Below are positions 1-5,753 of a stretch of 6,381 bases of DNA, piece by piece; positions within the stretch are counted from its first letter, which is position 1; each line of letters begins with the position of its first letter. The position numbers were made by a program, and so were the translations under genes. Source of the stretch: Deltaproteobacteria bacterium (GTDB lineage Bacteria; Myxococcota_A; Polyangia; JAAYKL01); contig JAABTR010000500.1 in the NCBI GenBank assembly GCA_011389755.1, positions 1-6,381 on the forward strand. Reading direction: 5' to 3'. Under the pieces are notes generated by a model. That model did no database searches. It had not been told where the DNA came from and saw nothing but the letters and a program-made list of their open reading frames with translations.

Positions 1-672
1 GCCACTCGTCTCATCGATGATCCAGATATCCCGCAGATTCGAAAGGCGCCGCGTGTACGCGTCCACCGCCTCGAACCCCCGCTCCGGCGTCTGCCGCAGC
101 ACGACCCCCCCGGCCCCCGCGTACCACTGCTGGTCCTTTCCGAAAGACCGGACCGCCCACAGATCGTCCGAGACCGGGTGGGGGCTTTGGTAGCACCACG
201 CGTAGTAGCAGATCGGTGCTCCGCACTGGCCCGGGACGCCGCCCGCTCCGCAGGTGAGCCCTTCGGGGCAGGATCCGCACTCGAGGACACCGCCGCACCC
301 GTCTTGGAGGACGCCGCAGCGAAGCCCCAAGTCGTCGCAGGTGGCGGGCAGGCACCCGGCGCAGCGGCCGGGCTCCGCGGCGCCGCAGATCTGTCCCTCC
401 TCGCACGCGCCGCAGCTCTCGAAGCCGCCGCACCCGTCATTGAGGACGCCGCAGCGATGACCTTCGCTTTGGCAGGAACGGACCGGCTCGCACGCTTCGG
501 TATCTTCGGTATCCGTCGACAAAGCGTCGGTGCCCCCATGGGAATGGGTGTCATCTTCGGTCACCGACGAAGTTCCCTCACCGCAGCCCACCGCGAAAAA
601 AAGCGCCGCAGCGAGGCCATAAGCCGCGGTCAGCTTCGTCGCAAACCCGTTTTTGTTTCGGATGAGATCCAT
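1..672 (-). CDS. Cys-rich secreted lipoprotein, N-terminal part (runs off left edge)
   Basis: The frame is open for 224 residues from ATG at 672 to the window edge, so the C-terminus is missing. GGAG at 679-682 lies 6 bases upstream of the start. The N-terminus is a lipoprotein signal: a basic n-region, a hydrophobic core, then FAVGC with the acylated Cys at residue 30. A Ser/Thr/Asp/Glu-rich linker follows (31-60), then two Cys-rich units (residues 67-104 and 112-150) with near-identical spacing C-x6-C-x6-C-x5-C-x2-C-x5-C-x7/8-C. From about residue 168 the sequence changes to a W/G-rich pattern (LWAV near 171, GAGGVVLR near 186-193, LRDIWIID near 213-220). This resembles the short beta-propeller repeats found in myxobacterial surface lipoproteins. 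Likely role (inference): an envelope-anchored binding or structural protein with disulphide-stabilised modules. No enzyme motif is visible. Family function is unknown to me. Confidence 0.85.
   Translation of the reverse strand, partial: MDLIRNKNGFATKLTAAYGLAAALFFAVGCGEGTSSVTEDDTHSHGGTDALSTDTEDTEACEPVRSCQSEGHRCGVLNDGCGGFESCGACEEGQICGAAEPGRCAGCLPATCDDLGLRCGVLQDGCGGVLECGSCPEGLTCGAGGVPGQCGAPICYYAWCYQSPHPVSDDLWAVRSFGKDQQWYAGAGGVVLRQTPERGFEAVDAYTRRLSNLRDIWIIDETSG
223..339 (-). repeat. Cys-rich repeat unit 2 (protein-level tandem repeat)
   Basis: Residues 112-150 of the lipoprotein. The core is RCGVLQDGCGG followed by CGSC, ending GVPGQCG. All seven Cys of unit 1 are matched, with one extra residue in the last gap. 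An even Cys count across the region (18 besides the lipobox Cys) fits oxidised disulphides outside the cytoplasm. Confidence 0.8.
361..474 (-). repeat. Cys-rich repeat unit 1 (protein-level tandem repeat)
   Basis: Residues 67-104 of the lipoprotein. The core is RCGVLNDGCGG followed by CGAC, and the seven Cys have the same spacing as unit 2. The coding DNA of the two cores is also alike (CTGCGGCGTCCTC at the start of each), consistent with a duplicated module. Similar DGCGG...CGxC units are common in proteins of Myxococcota. Confidence 0.8.
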
Positions 673-759
673 AGCGTTCTCCAGTGCTGTCGTCTCGCGG
701 CTGGGCTTCCCCGTCGCCGAAATCGCCGGATCAACTTAACGAAAATGAGAGAAATCGCA

Positions 760-794
760 TAGCCCCGCGAAGGTGAGAAAGAGCCGAGGGGCTA
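760..794. repeat. 7-bp perfect inverted repeat downstream of the beta-oxidation gene
   Basis: TAGCCCC at 760-766 is matched by GGGGCTA at 788-794, with a 21-base loop. It lies in the 154-base gap between the fused beta-oxidation gene (ends at 827) and the lipoprotein gene (starts at 672). The stem is GC-rich but no clean T-run follows on the minus strand, so it is at best a weak terminator. It could also be chance. I see no convincing promoter for the lipoprotein gene in this gap. Confidence 0.3.
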
Positions 795-826
795 AGTCGG
801 GAGAAAGGCTGGGGGCAAAAAGAGGC

Positions 827-2848
827 TCACTCGCCGGTGAACGCTACCTTTTCATCCGGCTCGGCGGTGAGTCCGCGGCGGGCGTCCTTGGTCTCCAGGA
901 TGAGCTCGAGGGCCGCGATCTCCCAACCGAGGGCCTTGTTCATCTCGAGACTCAATCCATCGTCGATGAGCTTCTCGGTGAGCTTTATCGCCACAGGAGC
1001 TTTCTCGGCGAGCGCGGCGCTCACGTTCTTCGCGGCGGGGTTCTTCTCGTCCGGCTTTCCCGCCAGCGTATCGCGACAGTTGCGCACATCGAACAAGGTG
1101 ATCGCCGCCCCCTCCTCCTCGGTGGGAGCCGTGTCCTCGTGGGGCAGAGCCTCTCCCGAGGCCATGTCGAGCAAGACGCGATCGATCCCGTCGGCGCTCT
1201 CGCACAGGACATCCACCACGCCGAAGCGCTGGGCCTTGTCCGCAAAGAGCACCTCGCCGGTGAGGAGCAGGTACTTCCCTATCGACTTGCCCACCCGGCG
1301 GGGCAACCGCTGGGTTCCCCCGCACGCGGGCAAGATCCCCCTGCCCGTCTCCGGAAAAGAGACGACCGCCTGAGGCCCGGCGATCACGTGGCGACAGGCC
1401 AGCGCGAGCTCGGCGCCCTCGGCCAGGGTGGGGCCCTCCAGCCGCGCCACCGTGATTTTTTCACTCGCCGCAATTTTTCGCAGCGCGTTTTGCCCTTTTT
1501 TGTACATCGCCAAGATCTCGGCGGTCTTGCCCGCCGAGATCAGGTCGGCCATGTGGTTCCTGTCGATCCCGCCCAGAATCTTGCACCCGCCTTCGAACAC
1601 GATGATAGCGACGCGATCATCGCGCTCGTGCTTTTCGAAGGCGCCGGCGATTTGATCGAACAGCGCCCCATCGAACCCGTTGCCGTTCATGGGCCTGTTG
1701 ACGGTGATGGTGGCGATCTTGTCCTTGACGCGCGACTCGACCCAGCGCAGACCGATGTTGCGGCGTTCTATCGCCGCGCCCGGTCTGGGCACATCGCGCC
1801 TATCGGCGACGACTCCGGCGAGATCCGCCGCGCCCTTGAGACCAAAGCGATCGACGAGCTCAAAAGGCCCGTTTTTGAACCGGAGACCGCAGCGAACGGC
1901 GATCTCGATGTCCTCGGGCCGCCCAACGCCGTCATCCACGATGGAGAGCCCCACCAAGATCAACAGCCCTTGAAAAAGCTTCTCGACCTGCCGGCTTCGC
2001 TGTTCGTCCACCGGGCCATCGAGGATCCAGCGCTCTTTGTTGCCGAGCTGAACCCTGAGCCTCTCCGGAACGGCGTAGAGATTGCCGAGCGCGTCGAGCC
2101 CCGCCGTGAGCTTGGCGGCGACCTCGATCCCGCTGCGGTTCATCATCTCGAAAAACCCCTCATCGAGGCCGAAAGCAGCTTTTGCCGCCGCATCGATGGT
2201 CGGGATATTCGCGTCGCCCTCCGTTGCCATGCGGACGCTCTCCAACAAACACGCTCCGAGAATGCGCCTGGCGATGCCTCCGGGGCTGTCCGGCACGGTC
2301 ACGGGCGTCAACCCGATGAGGCGCGCCATGTCCATCGTCCGATAGTAGACATCGTCCGAGGTCGCCGGTGTCCTCACCACCTCAGCGTAACGCGCCGCGG
2401 GCACAGGCGCGAAGAGGCGCAGGCCGACGAGTCGCTCCGGCGTAGAGACGAGTTTGTGGAAAGAACCCATCGGCGTGCCATGGCTGCCGACGGTGAACAC
2501 CGCGGACTTGCCGCAGATATCATCGACATTCTTCAGCGCGGCGCGCTTGCTCTCGAAATCGTCCACAATGGTGTCAATGACGAAATCCACCCTCTTGAGG
2601 TCGGACGGATCGGTCGTCGTTCTTATTTTGCCGAGAACCTTCGCGCTGTCTTGCCGGGCTCGATATGAGCCAAAGCCAGTCTCGTCAGCCCTCTCGAGGT
2701 TGCCGCTGATCGTCTCAACGGCGCTCTCGATGAACTCGGGCTTGATGTCGACCAGCACCACCTCAAGGCCCTCTTTGGCGATGATCTCGGCAAGCCCTGA
2801 GCCGATGGTTCCGGCACCCAGAACTCCAATACTCCTCAATGGGGCCAT
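827..2848 (-). CDS. Fused 3-hydroxyacyl-CoA dehydrogenase / enoyl-CoA hydratase (FadN-like domain order)
   Basis: A 673-aa cytoplasmic beta-oxidation protein. ATG at 2848 is chosen because GGAGG (2859-2863) lies 10 bases upstream and the Rossmann fold starts at once. The open frame continues upstream only through the terminator and tRNA-Leu gene. Domain order: NAD-binding 3HCDH domain (about 5-180; GAGTIG at 11-16), helical 3HCDH C-terminal part (DSPG at 187-190), a second degenerate helical copy (about 285-345), enoyl-CoA hydratase/isomerase domain (about 372-560), and a helical tail typical of the family. The hydratase half keeps two Glu, E480 (in GAELAL) and E500 (in FPETG), 20 residues apart as in crotonases. 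The dehydrogenase half is odd. R144 stands where the catalytic His is expected (GLRLFAPVP instead of GxHFFNPVP), its partner E156 is kept, and R194 replaces the conserved Asn in DSPGGIARR. It resembles B. subtilis FadN and archaeal fusions in domain order, and is the reverse of E. coli FadB. Hydratase activity is likely; dehydrogenase activity is doubtful. A weak promoter may lie within 2915-2965 (TTGCCT...CACAAT, 18-base spacer). Confidence 0.9.
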   Translation of the reverse strand: MAPLRSIGVLGAGTIGSGLAEIIAKEGLEVVLVDIKPEFIESAVETISGNLERADETGFGSYRARQDSAKVLGKIRTTTDPSDLKRVDFVIDTIVDDFESKRAALKNVDDICGKSAVFTVGSHGTPMGSFHKLVSTPERLVGLRLFAPVPAARYAEVVRTPATSDDVYYRTMDMARLIGLTPVTVPDSPGGIARRILGACLLESVRMATEGDANIPTIDAAAKAAFGLDEGFFEMMNRSGIEVAAKLTAGLDALGNLYAVPERLRVQLGNKERWILDGPVDEQRSRQVEKLFQGLLILVGLSIVDDGVGRPEDIEIAVRCGLRFKNGPFELVDRFGLKGAADLAGVVADRRDVPRPGAAIERRNIGLRWVESRVKDKIATITVNRPMNGNGFDGALFDQIAGAFEKHERDDRVAIIVFEGGCKILGGIDRNHMADLISAGKTAEILAMYKKGQNALRKIAASEKITVARLEGPTLAEGAELALACRHVIAGPQAVVSFPETGRGILPACGGTQRLPRRVGKSIGKYLLLTGEVLFADKAQRFGVVDVLCESADGIDRVLLDMASGEALPHEDTAPTEEEGAAITLFDVRNCRDTLAGKPDEKNPAAKNVSAALAEKAPVAIKLTEKLIDDGLSLEMNKALGWEIAALELILETKDARRGLTAEPDEKVAFTGE

Positions 2849-2961
2849 CCTCTTTTTTCCTCCGCGACTGACCGGAGATCTGTCCACCGCGACGAGTCGG
2901 GTCTTTCCCGTGTCGCCGCGGCTCGGATCGAGAATTGTGCCATACGACAAACGGTCGAGGC

Positions 2962-2998
2962 AAAAATCAAGCCGCACGTTCAAGTTATCGCGTGCGGC
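2962..2998 (-). terminator. Possible second hairpin terminator downstream of tRNA-Leu
   Basis: On the minus strand, GCCGCACG (complement of 2991-2998) pairs with CGTGCGGC (complement of 2971-2978) around a 12-base loop, giving an 8-bp stem. It is followed by TTGATTTTT. It lies directly after the first terminator and before the beta-oxidation gene. It may back up the tRNA terminator or be part of the leader or promoter region of the beta-oxidation gene. The T-run is short and starts a few bases late. Confidence 0.4.
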
Positions 2999-3000
2999 CG

Positions 3001-3029
3001 AAAAAAAAAGGCTGCTGATGAAAGCAGCC
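3001..3029 (-). terminator. Rho-independent terminator of tRNA-Leu
   Basis: Reading the minus strand, GGCTGC-TTTCATCA-GCAGCC forms a 6-bp stem with an 8-base loop (3010-3029). It is followed at once by nine T (complement of A9 at 3001-3009). It begins nine bases after the discriminator base of the tRNA. A second tract of eight T lies between the tRNA and the hairpin (complement of 3030-3037). The layout is a textbook intrinsic terminator for a single-gene tRNA unit. Confidence 0.9.
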
Positions 3030-3038
3030 AAAAAAAAG

Positions 3039-3122
3039 TGCGAAAGGGGGGACTCGAACCCCCACACCCTTGCGGGCACAGGCACCTGAAGCCTGCGCGT
3101 CTACCAATTCCGCCACTTTCGC
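3039..3122 (-). tRNA. tRNA-Leu (anticodon CAG, reads CUG)
   Basis: An 84-nt type II tRNA. The 7-bp acceptor stem GCGAAAG/CTTTCGC is perfect (3116-3122 with 3040-3046) and the discriminator is A (complement of 3039). The D-arm region GGCGGAATTGGTAGACGC is typical of bacterial tRNA-Leu. The anticodon stem CAGGC/GCCTG encloses the loop TTCAGGT, placing anticodon CAG at 3086-3088. A long variable arm (TGCCCGCAAGGGT) and the T arm GGGGG-TTCGAGT-CCCCC follow. The 3' CCA is not encoded (ACTTTT follows), so it must be added after transcription. The gene has its own promoter upstream and a strong terminator downstream. Confidence 0.97.
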
Positions 3123-3134
3123 AGAGCGGGCTTC

Positions 3135-3164
3135 TTTATCTACTCTCCTCAATTTTGGTGTCAA
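3135..3164 (-). promoter_or_regulatory. sigma70-type promoter of tRNA-Leu
   Basis: On the minus strand a perfect -35 box TTGACA (complement of 3159-3164) is followed by a -10 region TAGATAAA. It is read either as TAGATA (3137-3142, 16-base spacer) or GATAAA (3135-3140, 18-base spacer). The predicted transcription start is only a few bases before the mature 5' end at 3122, which suits a short leader removed by RNase P. The rest of the 3123-3266 gap shows no gene and no clear terminator for the upstream outer-membrane protein gene. Confidence 0.75.
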
Positions 3165-3266
3165 CCCTAAAAAATCTTTGGGGCCGTCACTTTCTCGATT
3201 ATCGCCGGCTCCGTGTTTCGCGTTGCTTAAGCCGAGGCCCACCTCTGCGGTGCTGCGCAGGCGTCC

Positions 3267-4169
3267 CTAGAAAATGTACCCGACGCGCGCGCCGGCTTGA
3301 AAGCCAAGGCCAAAACCGGCGTCGACGTACACCGCCACGTTGCGGTGAGGTTTGAAACGAGCCCCGGCCAGAAAGTTTACCCAAGGAACGATGCCGGTGG
3401 GCAGATCGTAGGTCTCCTCGTATTGCTCGTCGTCCGACGTGCCGCACCAGATGTCGCTCTGGGTCCCGAGCCCTCCCTTGGTTCGAGGTGTCTGGGCGTC
3501 GGTGCAGGGCAGCTTGCCGTCGCTCGAGTAGCTCGCCTCTGTCCTCTCCAGCCCGCCCAAGGGGACACCGATACCCAGCCCGACACCGTAGGTGATGGCC
3601 ACCCAGTCGCGAATCGGCGTGCTCCAGATGAAGTCGACCGTGATCAAAATGGACTTCAGGTCGTTTTTCACGACTTCCCACGAGTTACCGCTGGCTCCCG
3701 ATTCTTTGAACGAGACGTAGCCGTCCCAGCCCAGGCTCACAAACCACAAGGCCGCGGTGATATCGAGCCCATTGCGCCGGTAGGTGAACTCCGGCCCCAC
3801 CCCCTGTCCGCTGACGAGAAGAGGCGAATCCGAGTGGATGTCGACGCCGAACATCTCGATGAGCCAGCGGGGCATCGGGACCCACCGGTAGCGCAGCCCC
3901 ACGGAGAAATACGCCTTCTCGGGGTCTTCGGCCAGGCCCGCGTCGGTGTCTTGGACCGGAGGAGCGATCTCGGCTTGCTGCTTTCCCGAGAGAAAGGCTT
4001 CATCGCTCTTGTCCACCTCCCGAAAGCTGCCCGGTGCGTCTCCTTCGCTGTCTTTCGCCTCTGCCGGCGCCTCATCGAAAAGAAAGTCGTCATCCGATTC
4101 TTCTTGCGCCGCGGCGCTCGTGGCGACCACACCGCTCAGGGCCGCAATCATCACCGACATCAGCTTCAT
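3267..4169 (-). CDS. Secreted outer-membrane beta-barrel protein, hypothetical
   Basis: A 300-aa protein. ATG at 4169 is supported by AAGGAG seven bases upstream. Residues 1-21 form a Sec signal peptide ending SAAA before Q22. A long acidic, probably disordered stretch follows (about 23-85, many Asp/Glu). From about residue 86 the sequence alternates polar and hydrophobic residues with aromatic girdles (SVGLRYRWV, LDITAALWFVSLGWDGYVSF, ILITVDFIW, ITYGVGLGIGVPL, VNFLAGARF, VAVYVDAGFGLGF). It ends in GARVGYIF with C-terminal Phe, the usual recognition signal for the BAM assembly machinery. Two Cys only (C222, C242) sit in a polar loop of about 50 residues and could form one disulphide. A small closed barrel of 8-10 strands is likely (inference). 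No enzymatic or TonB motif is visible, so the role (structural, porin-like or adhesive) is not known. Confidence 0.85.
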   Translation of the reverse strand: MKLMSVMIAALSGVVATSAAAQEESDDDFLFDEAPAEAKDSEGDAPGSFREVDKSDEAFLSGKQQAEIAPPVQDTDAGLAEDPEKAYFSVGLRYRWVPMPRWLIEMFGVDIHSDSPLLVSGQGVGPEFTYRRNGLDITAALWFVSLGWDGYVSFKESGASGNSWEVVKNDLKSILITVDFIWSTPIRDWVAITYGVGLGIGVPLGGLERTEASYSSDGKLPCTDAQTPRTKGGLGTQSDIWCGTSDDEQYEETYDLPTGIVPWVNFLAGARFKPHRNVAVYVDAGFGLGFQAGARVGYIF

Positions 4170-4211
4170 GAAGAAGCTCCTTTCGCGCTCGGTTGCTGTG
4201 TTCGATTCCCG

Positions 4212-4240
4212 AGTATAGGTCGGGCGCCAATGGCGCTCAA
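4212..4240 (-). promoter_or_regulatory. Promoter of the outer-membrane protein gene, with palindromic operator-like site
   Basis: On the minus strand, TTGAGC (complement of 4235-4240) and TATACT (complement of 4212-4217; five of six consensus bases) are separated by exactly 17 bases. This gives a leader of about 35 bases to ATG at 4169. The perfect palindrome GCGCCA-A-TGGCGC on the plus strand (4224-4236) lies in the spacer and overlaps the edge of the -35 box. That is a classic position for a repressor or a MerR-type activator. Regulation is inferred from position only. Confidence 0.65.
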
Positions 4241-4280
4241 TATCTCAAGCGGGTGGGGAAAGCTTTTTTTAGACCGGGGG

Positions 4281-4592
4281 TTAGCCTTTTTTAGGATTAT
4301 CCGAGACCTTCTCGAGAAGATCCTTAGAGTCGCGCTTGATGTCTTTGAGCACGCCCTCCATTCGGGACATGCCCCGGCGGATATCGTCGAGATCCTGCTG
4401 GGTCGCGAGATCGAACAGCGCGACGAGGCGCTCTTTTTGAGTGGTCACCGCGTTCGACACTTTGAACGGGACAGCCATCGCTCTTTCGACGACCGCGCCG
4501 AACTTCTCGCTCTCCATCAGCTTGCCGATCGCGGGGGACTGCATCAGGGACATCCCCTTGTTCACGACCTTGTCTTTGAAATTGCTCAACAT
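4281..4592 (-). CDS. Small helical phasin-like protein, hypothetical
   Basis: A 103-aa protein with no Cys, no signal peptide and no membrane segment. ATG at 4592 has an AAGGAA-type ribosome site five bases upstream, and the stop is TAA at 4281-4283. The first 50 residues suggest amphipathic helices (MSLMQSPAIGKLMESEKFG). Residues 57-95 give a heptad-like, charged helix (LFDLATQQDLDDIRRGMSRM). The pattern 'LATxxDLDDIRRxxxRMExxL' resembles the C-terminal helix of phasins and other polyhydroxyalkanoate-granule-associated proteins, where a Thr-x-x-Asp-Leu/Val start leads into a coiled coil. This is a resemblance, not proof. It could equally be another small coiled-coil oligomer. It has its own promoter and is not obviously co-transcribed with its neighbours. 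Confidence 0.8.
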   Translation of the reverse strand: MLSNFKDKVVNKGMSLMQSPAIGKLMESEKFGAVVERAMAVPFKVSNAVTTQKERLVALFDLATQQDLDDIRRGMSRMEGVLKDIKRDSKDLLEKVSDNPKKG

Positions 4593-4634
4593 GGCTGTTC
4601 CTTCCCCGGAGCGACGACGCCCCGCAAGATGCTC

Positions 4635-4664
4635 TATTTAGAAGTCGGCACGGCCGATTGTCAA
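4635..4664 (-). promoter_or_regulatory. Promoter of the small phasin-like gene, with inverted repeat in the spacer
   Basis: On the minus strand a perfect TTGACA (complement of 4659-4664) is followed by TCTAAATAG. This is read as TAAATA with an 18-base spacer (4635-4640), or CTAAAT with 17. The start would fall about 35 bases before ATG at 4592. The spacer holds the inverted repeat TCGGC-ACG-GCCGA (4645-4657, plus strand), a possible operator half-site pair. The promoter begins only about 20 bases after the stop of the upstream gene, so the small gene has its own unit. Confidence 0.6.
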
Positions 4665-4685
4665 CACGTACCTCCTGGGACTCGA

Positions 4686-5717
4686 CTAAACACCCGAAAG
4701 GCTCGATGGCTCAAACGGCAATGGGATCTGAATGGGGTGGCTGACTCGGTACGGGCTGATGCCCCCCTTGAGGAGCATCTTTTCGAGCCCGGCGTCGCAG
4801 CGTGGGCCGATGGCGACCTCCCGCGCGCCGATCCTCTGGACATAAGCGAGGATCCCCGATCTGTCCTCGCTCTCTCCGAGCCGAAACCCCTCGACGGCCC
4901 AGGCGGGCACCTCGCGGCCGGGCCCAACGTAGACCGTCCGCCTGGGCACCACTTTCTCGAGCCAGCCGGTCGAGCCGTGGATCACGATGCCGCGATCAGG
5001 CCACCTCGCTTCGAGCCTGCGCATGGGCACCGTTGCGTAACCTATGCGTTTCATCCGCCCGAACATATCGTAAAGAGCTCGGCTCACCCGGATCGGCTCC
5101 GGGTAGTCCCGCAGGATCCAGGCGAGGTCGAGAGCGGCGGCGCGGTTGCCGCACACGATGAGGCTGACTCCGTCCACGGCCTCCGCCTGTCTGGCCCAAT
5201 CCCAGATTTGAGACGCCACGCGCGTCGGCGCCGGTGGCTTGGGATCGGCAGGCTCGGTGTCCAGGAGCAGAAGGTCGCATTCGGGATAACTGATATCCGG
5301 TGCGGCCAGCGGCTTGGTGGCTCGAAACCCGCTCGTAAAGAGAATCCTCCGACCTCGATAAGAGACCAAGAGCTGCGCCGAGCCCGGCCCCAGTCCGGCG
5401 GGAAAAATACGAATCTCCATGCGCCCCAGGCGTATCGATCGGTCGAACCCCAGCGACAGCGCGTCCAGCCTGCGCTGCTGGGCTCCGATGGCCGCCGAGG
5501 TAGGCGGTGACACCAAGACGCGAGCGCCCGCGCGGGGGAGAACTTCATCGACGTGGGAGACGAACGAGAGGGCCGCGCCCTTGGACGAGCTGAACCCGAT
5601 GGGCGTGCCCAGGAGACGAAACCCCCCTTCCCATGTCACTCCCGAGGGCAGCCTCGAAATCGACGCAACAGTCGAACTCGCCTTGGTCGGGTCGCTAGAA
5701 GGGGTCATCTGCTTCAT
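4686..5717 (-). CDS. Metallo-beta-lactamase/beta-CASP-fold protein lacking the metal-binding residues (exonuclease-like pseudoenzyme)
   Basis: A 343-aa cytoplasmic protein from ATG at 5717 (TTG at 5726 and ATG at 5708 are alternatives). Its plan follows the bacterial ligase-associated DNA exonucleases (Ysh1/CPSF-like MBL plus beta-CASP, about 340 aa). FVSHVDEVL at 52-60 sits where FxSHxHxDH is expected. Then come PAGL (106-109) for PAGH, GSAQ (112-115) conserved, TSGF (128-131) for SGD, CDLLLLDTEP (147-156) for the acidic-T motif, CGNRAAALDLA (189-199) for the beta-CASP YSLGKAQ segment, LGESED (280-285) for LSDHAD, and IGPR (303-306) for THG. Only the first His of the HxHxDH motif (H55) survives, so the two-zinc site cannot form in the usual way. 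The frame is intact, with no stop or frameshift, which argues for a retained non-catalytic role such as nucleic-acid binding or a scaffold (inference). No DNA ligase or helicase gene is visible here. The fold assignment is by motif order only. Confidence 0.75.
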   Translation of the reverse strand: MKQMTPSSDPTKASSTVASISRLPSGVTWEGGFRLLGTPIGFSSSKGAALSFVSHVDEVLPRAGARVLVSPPTSAAIGAQQRRLDALSLGFDRSIRLGRMEIRIFPAGLGPGSAQLLVSYRGRRILFTSGFRATKPLAAPDISYPECDLLLLDTEPADPKPPAPTRVASQIWDWARQAEAVDGVSLIVCGNRAAALDLAWILRDYPEPIRVSRALYDMFGRMKRIGYATVPMRRLEARWPDRGIVIHGSTGWLEKVVPRRTVYVGPGREVPAWAVEGFRLGESEDRSGILAYVQRIGAREVAIGPRCDAGLEKMLLKGGISPYRVSHPIQIPLPFEPSSLSGV

Positions 5718-5724
5718 GTGCTCC

Positions 5725-5753
5725 AAGCTAGAGAAGCCTCAAGCGGCTGTCAA
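5725..5753 (-). promoter_or_regulatory. Promoter of the beta-CASP-like gene, predicting a nearly leaderless mRNA
   Basis: On the minus strand a perfect TTGACA (complement of 5748-5753) and TAGCTT (complement of 5725-5730; matches the key T, A and final T of TATAAT) are separated by 17 bases. The predicted start is about 5718, immediately before ATG at 5717. A GGAG overlaps this point only three bases before that ATG, or 12 before ATG at 5708. Translation would thus be leaderless from 5717, or weakly led from 5708. Confidence 0.5.

Noticed and set aside
178..762. Plus-strand open frame of 194 codons over the lipoprotein
   Set aside because: The Ala/Arg-rich translation is antisense to the Cys-rich repeats. 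The minus-strand frame has a lipobox and regular Cys spacing.
773..2668. Long plus-strand open frame of 631 codons
   Set aside because: It lies opposite the fused beta-oxidation gene. The protein is rich in Arg/His/Asp/Gly with no recognisable domain, as expected for the antisense frame of a high-GC gene.
2849..3085. Upstream extension of the beta-oxidation gene to ATG at 3085
   Set aside because: The extension translates the tRNA-Leu gene and its terminator. A good ribosome site and the Rossmann fold place the start at 2848.
3039..3122. tRNA-Leu as an attachment site for an integrated element
   Set aside because: No integrase gene and no second copy of the tRNA 3' end is present in the window.
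4258..4293. Near-repeat AGCTTTTTTTAG / AGCCTTTTTTAG (plus strand) as a terminator
   Set aside because: The T-runs point along the plus strand, where no gene ends. No GC-rich stem precedes them, and on the minus strand they are A-runs.
3297..5510. Very long plus-strand open frame of 737 codons
   Set aside because: It spans three well-supported minus-strand genes and their promoters, and its composition is that of an antisense shadow. No domain is seen.
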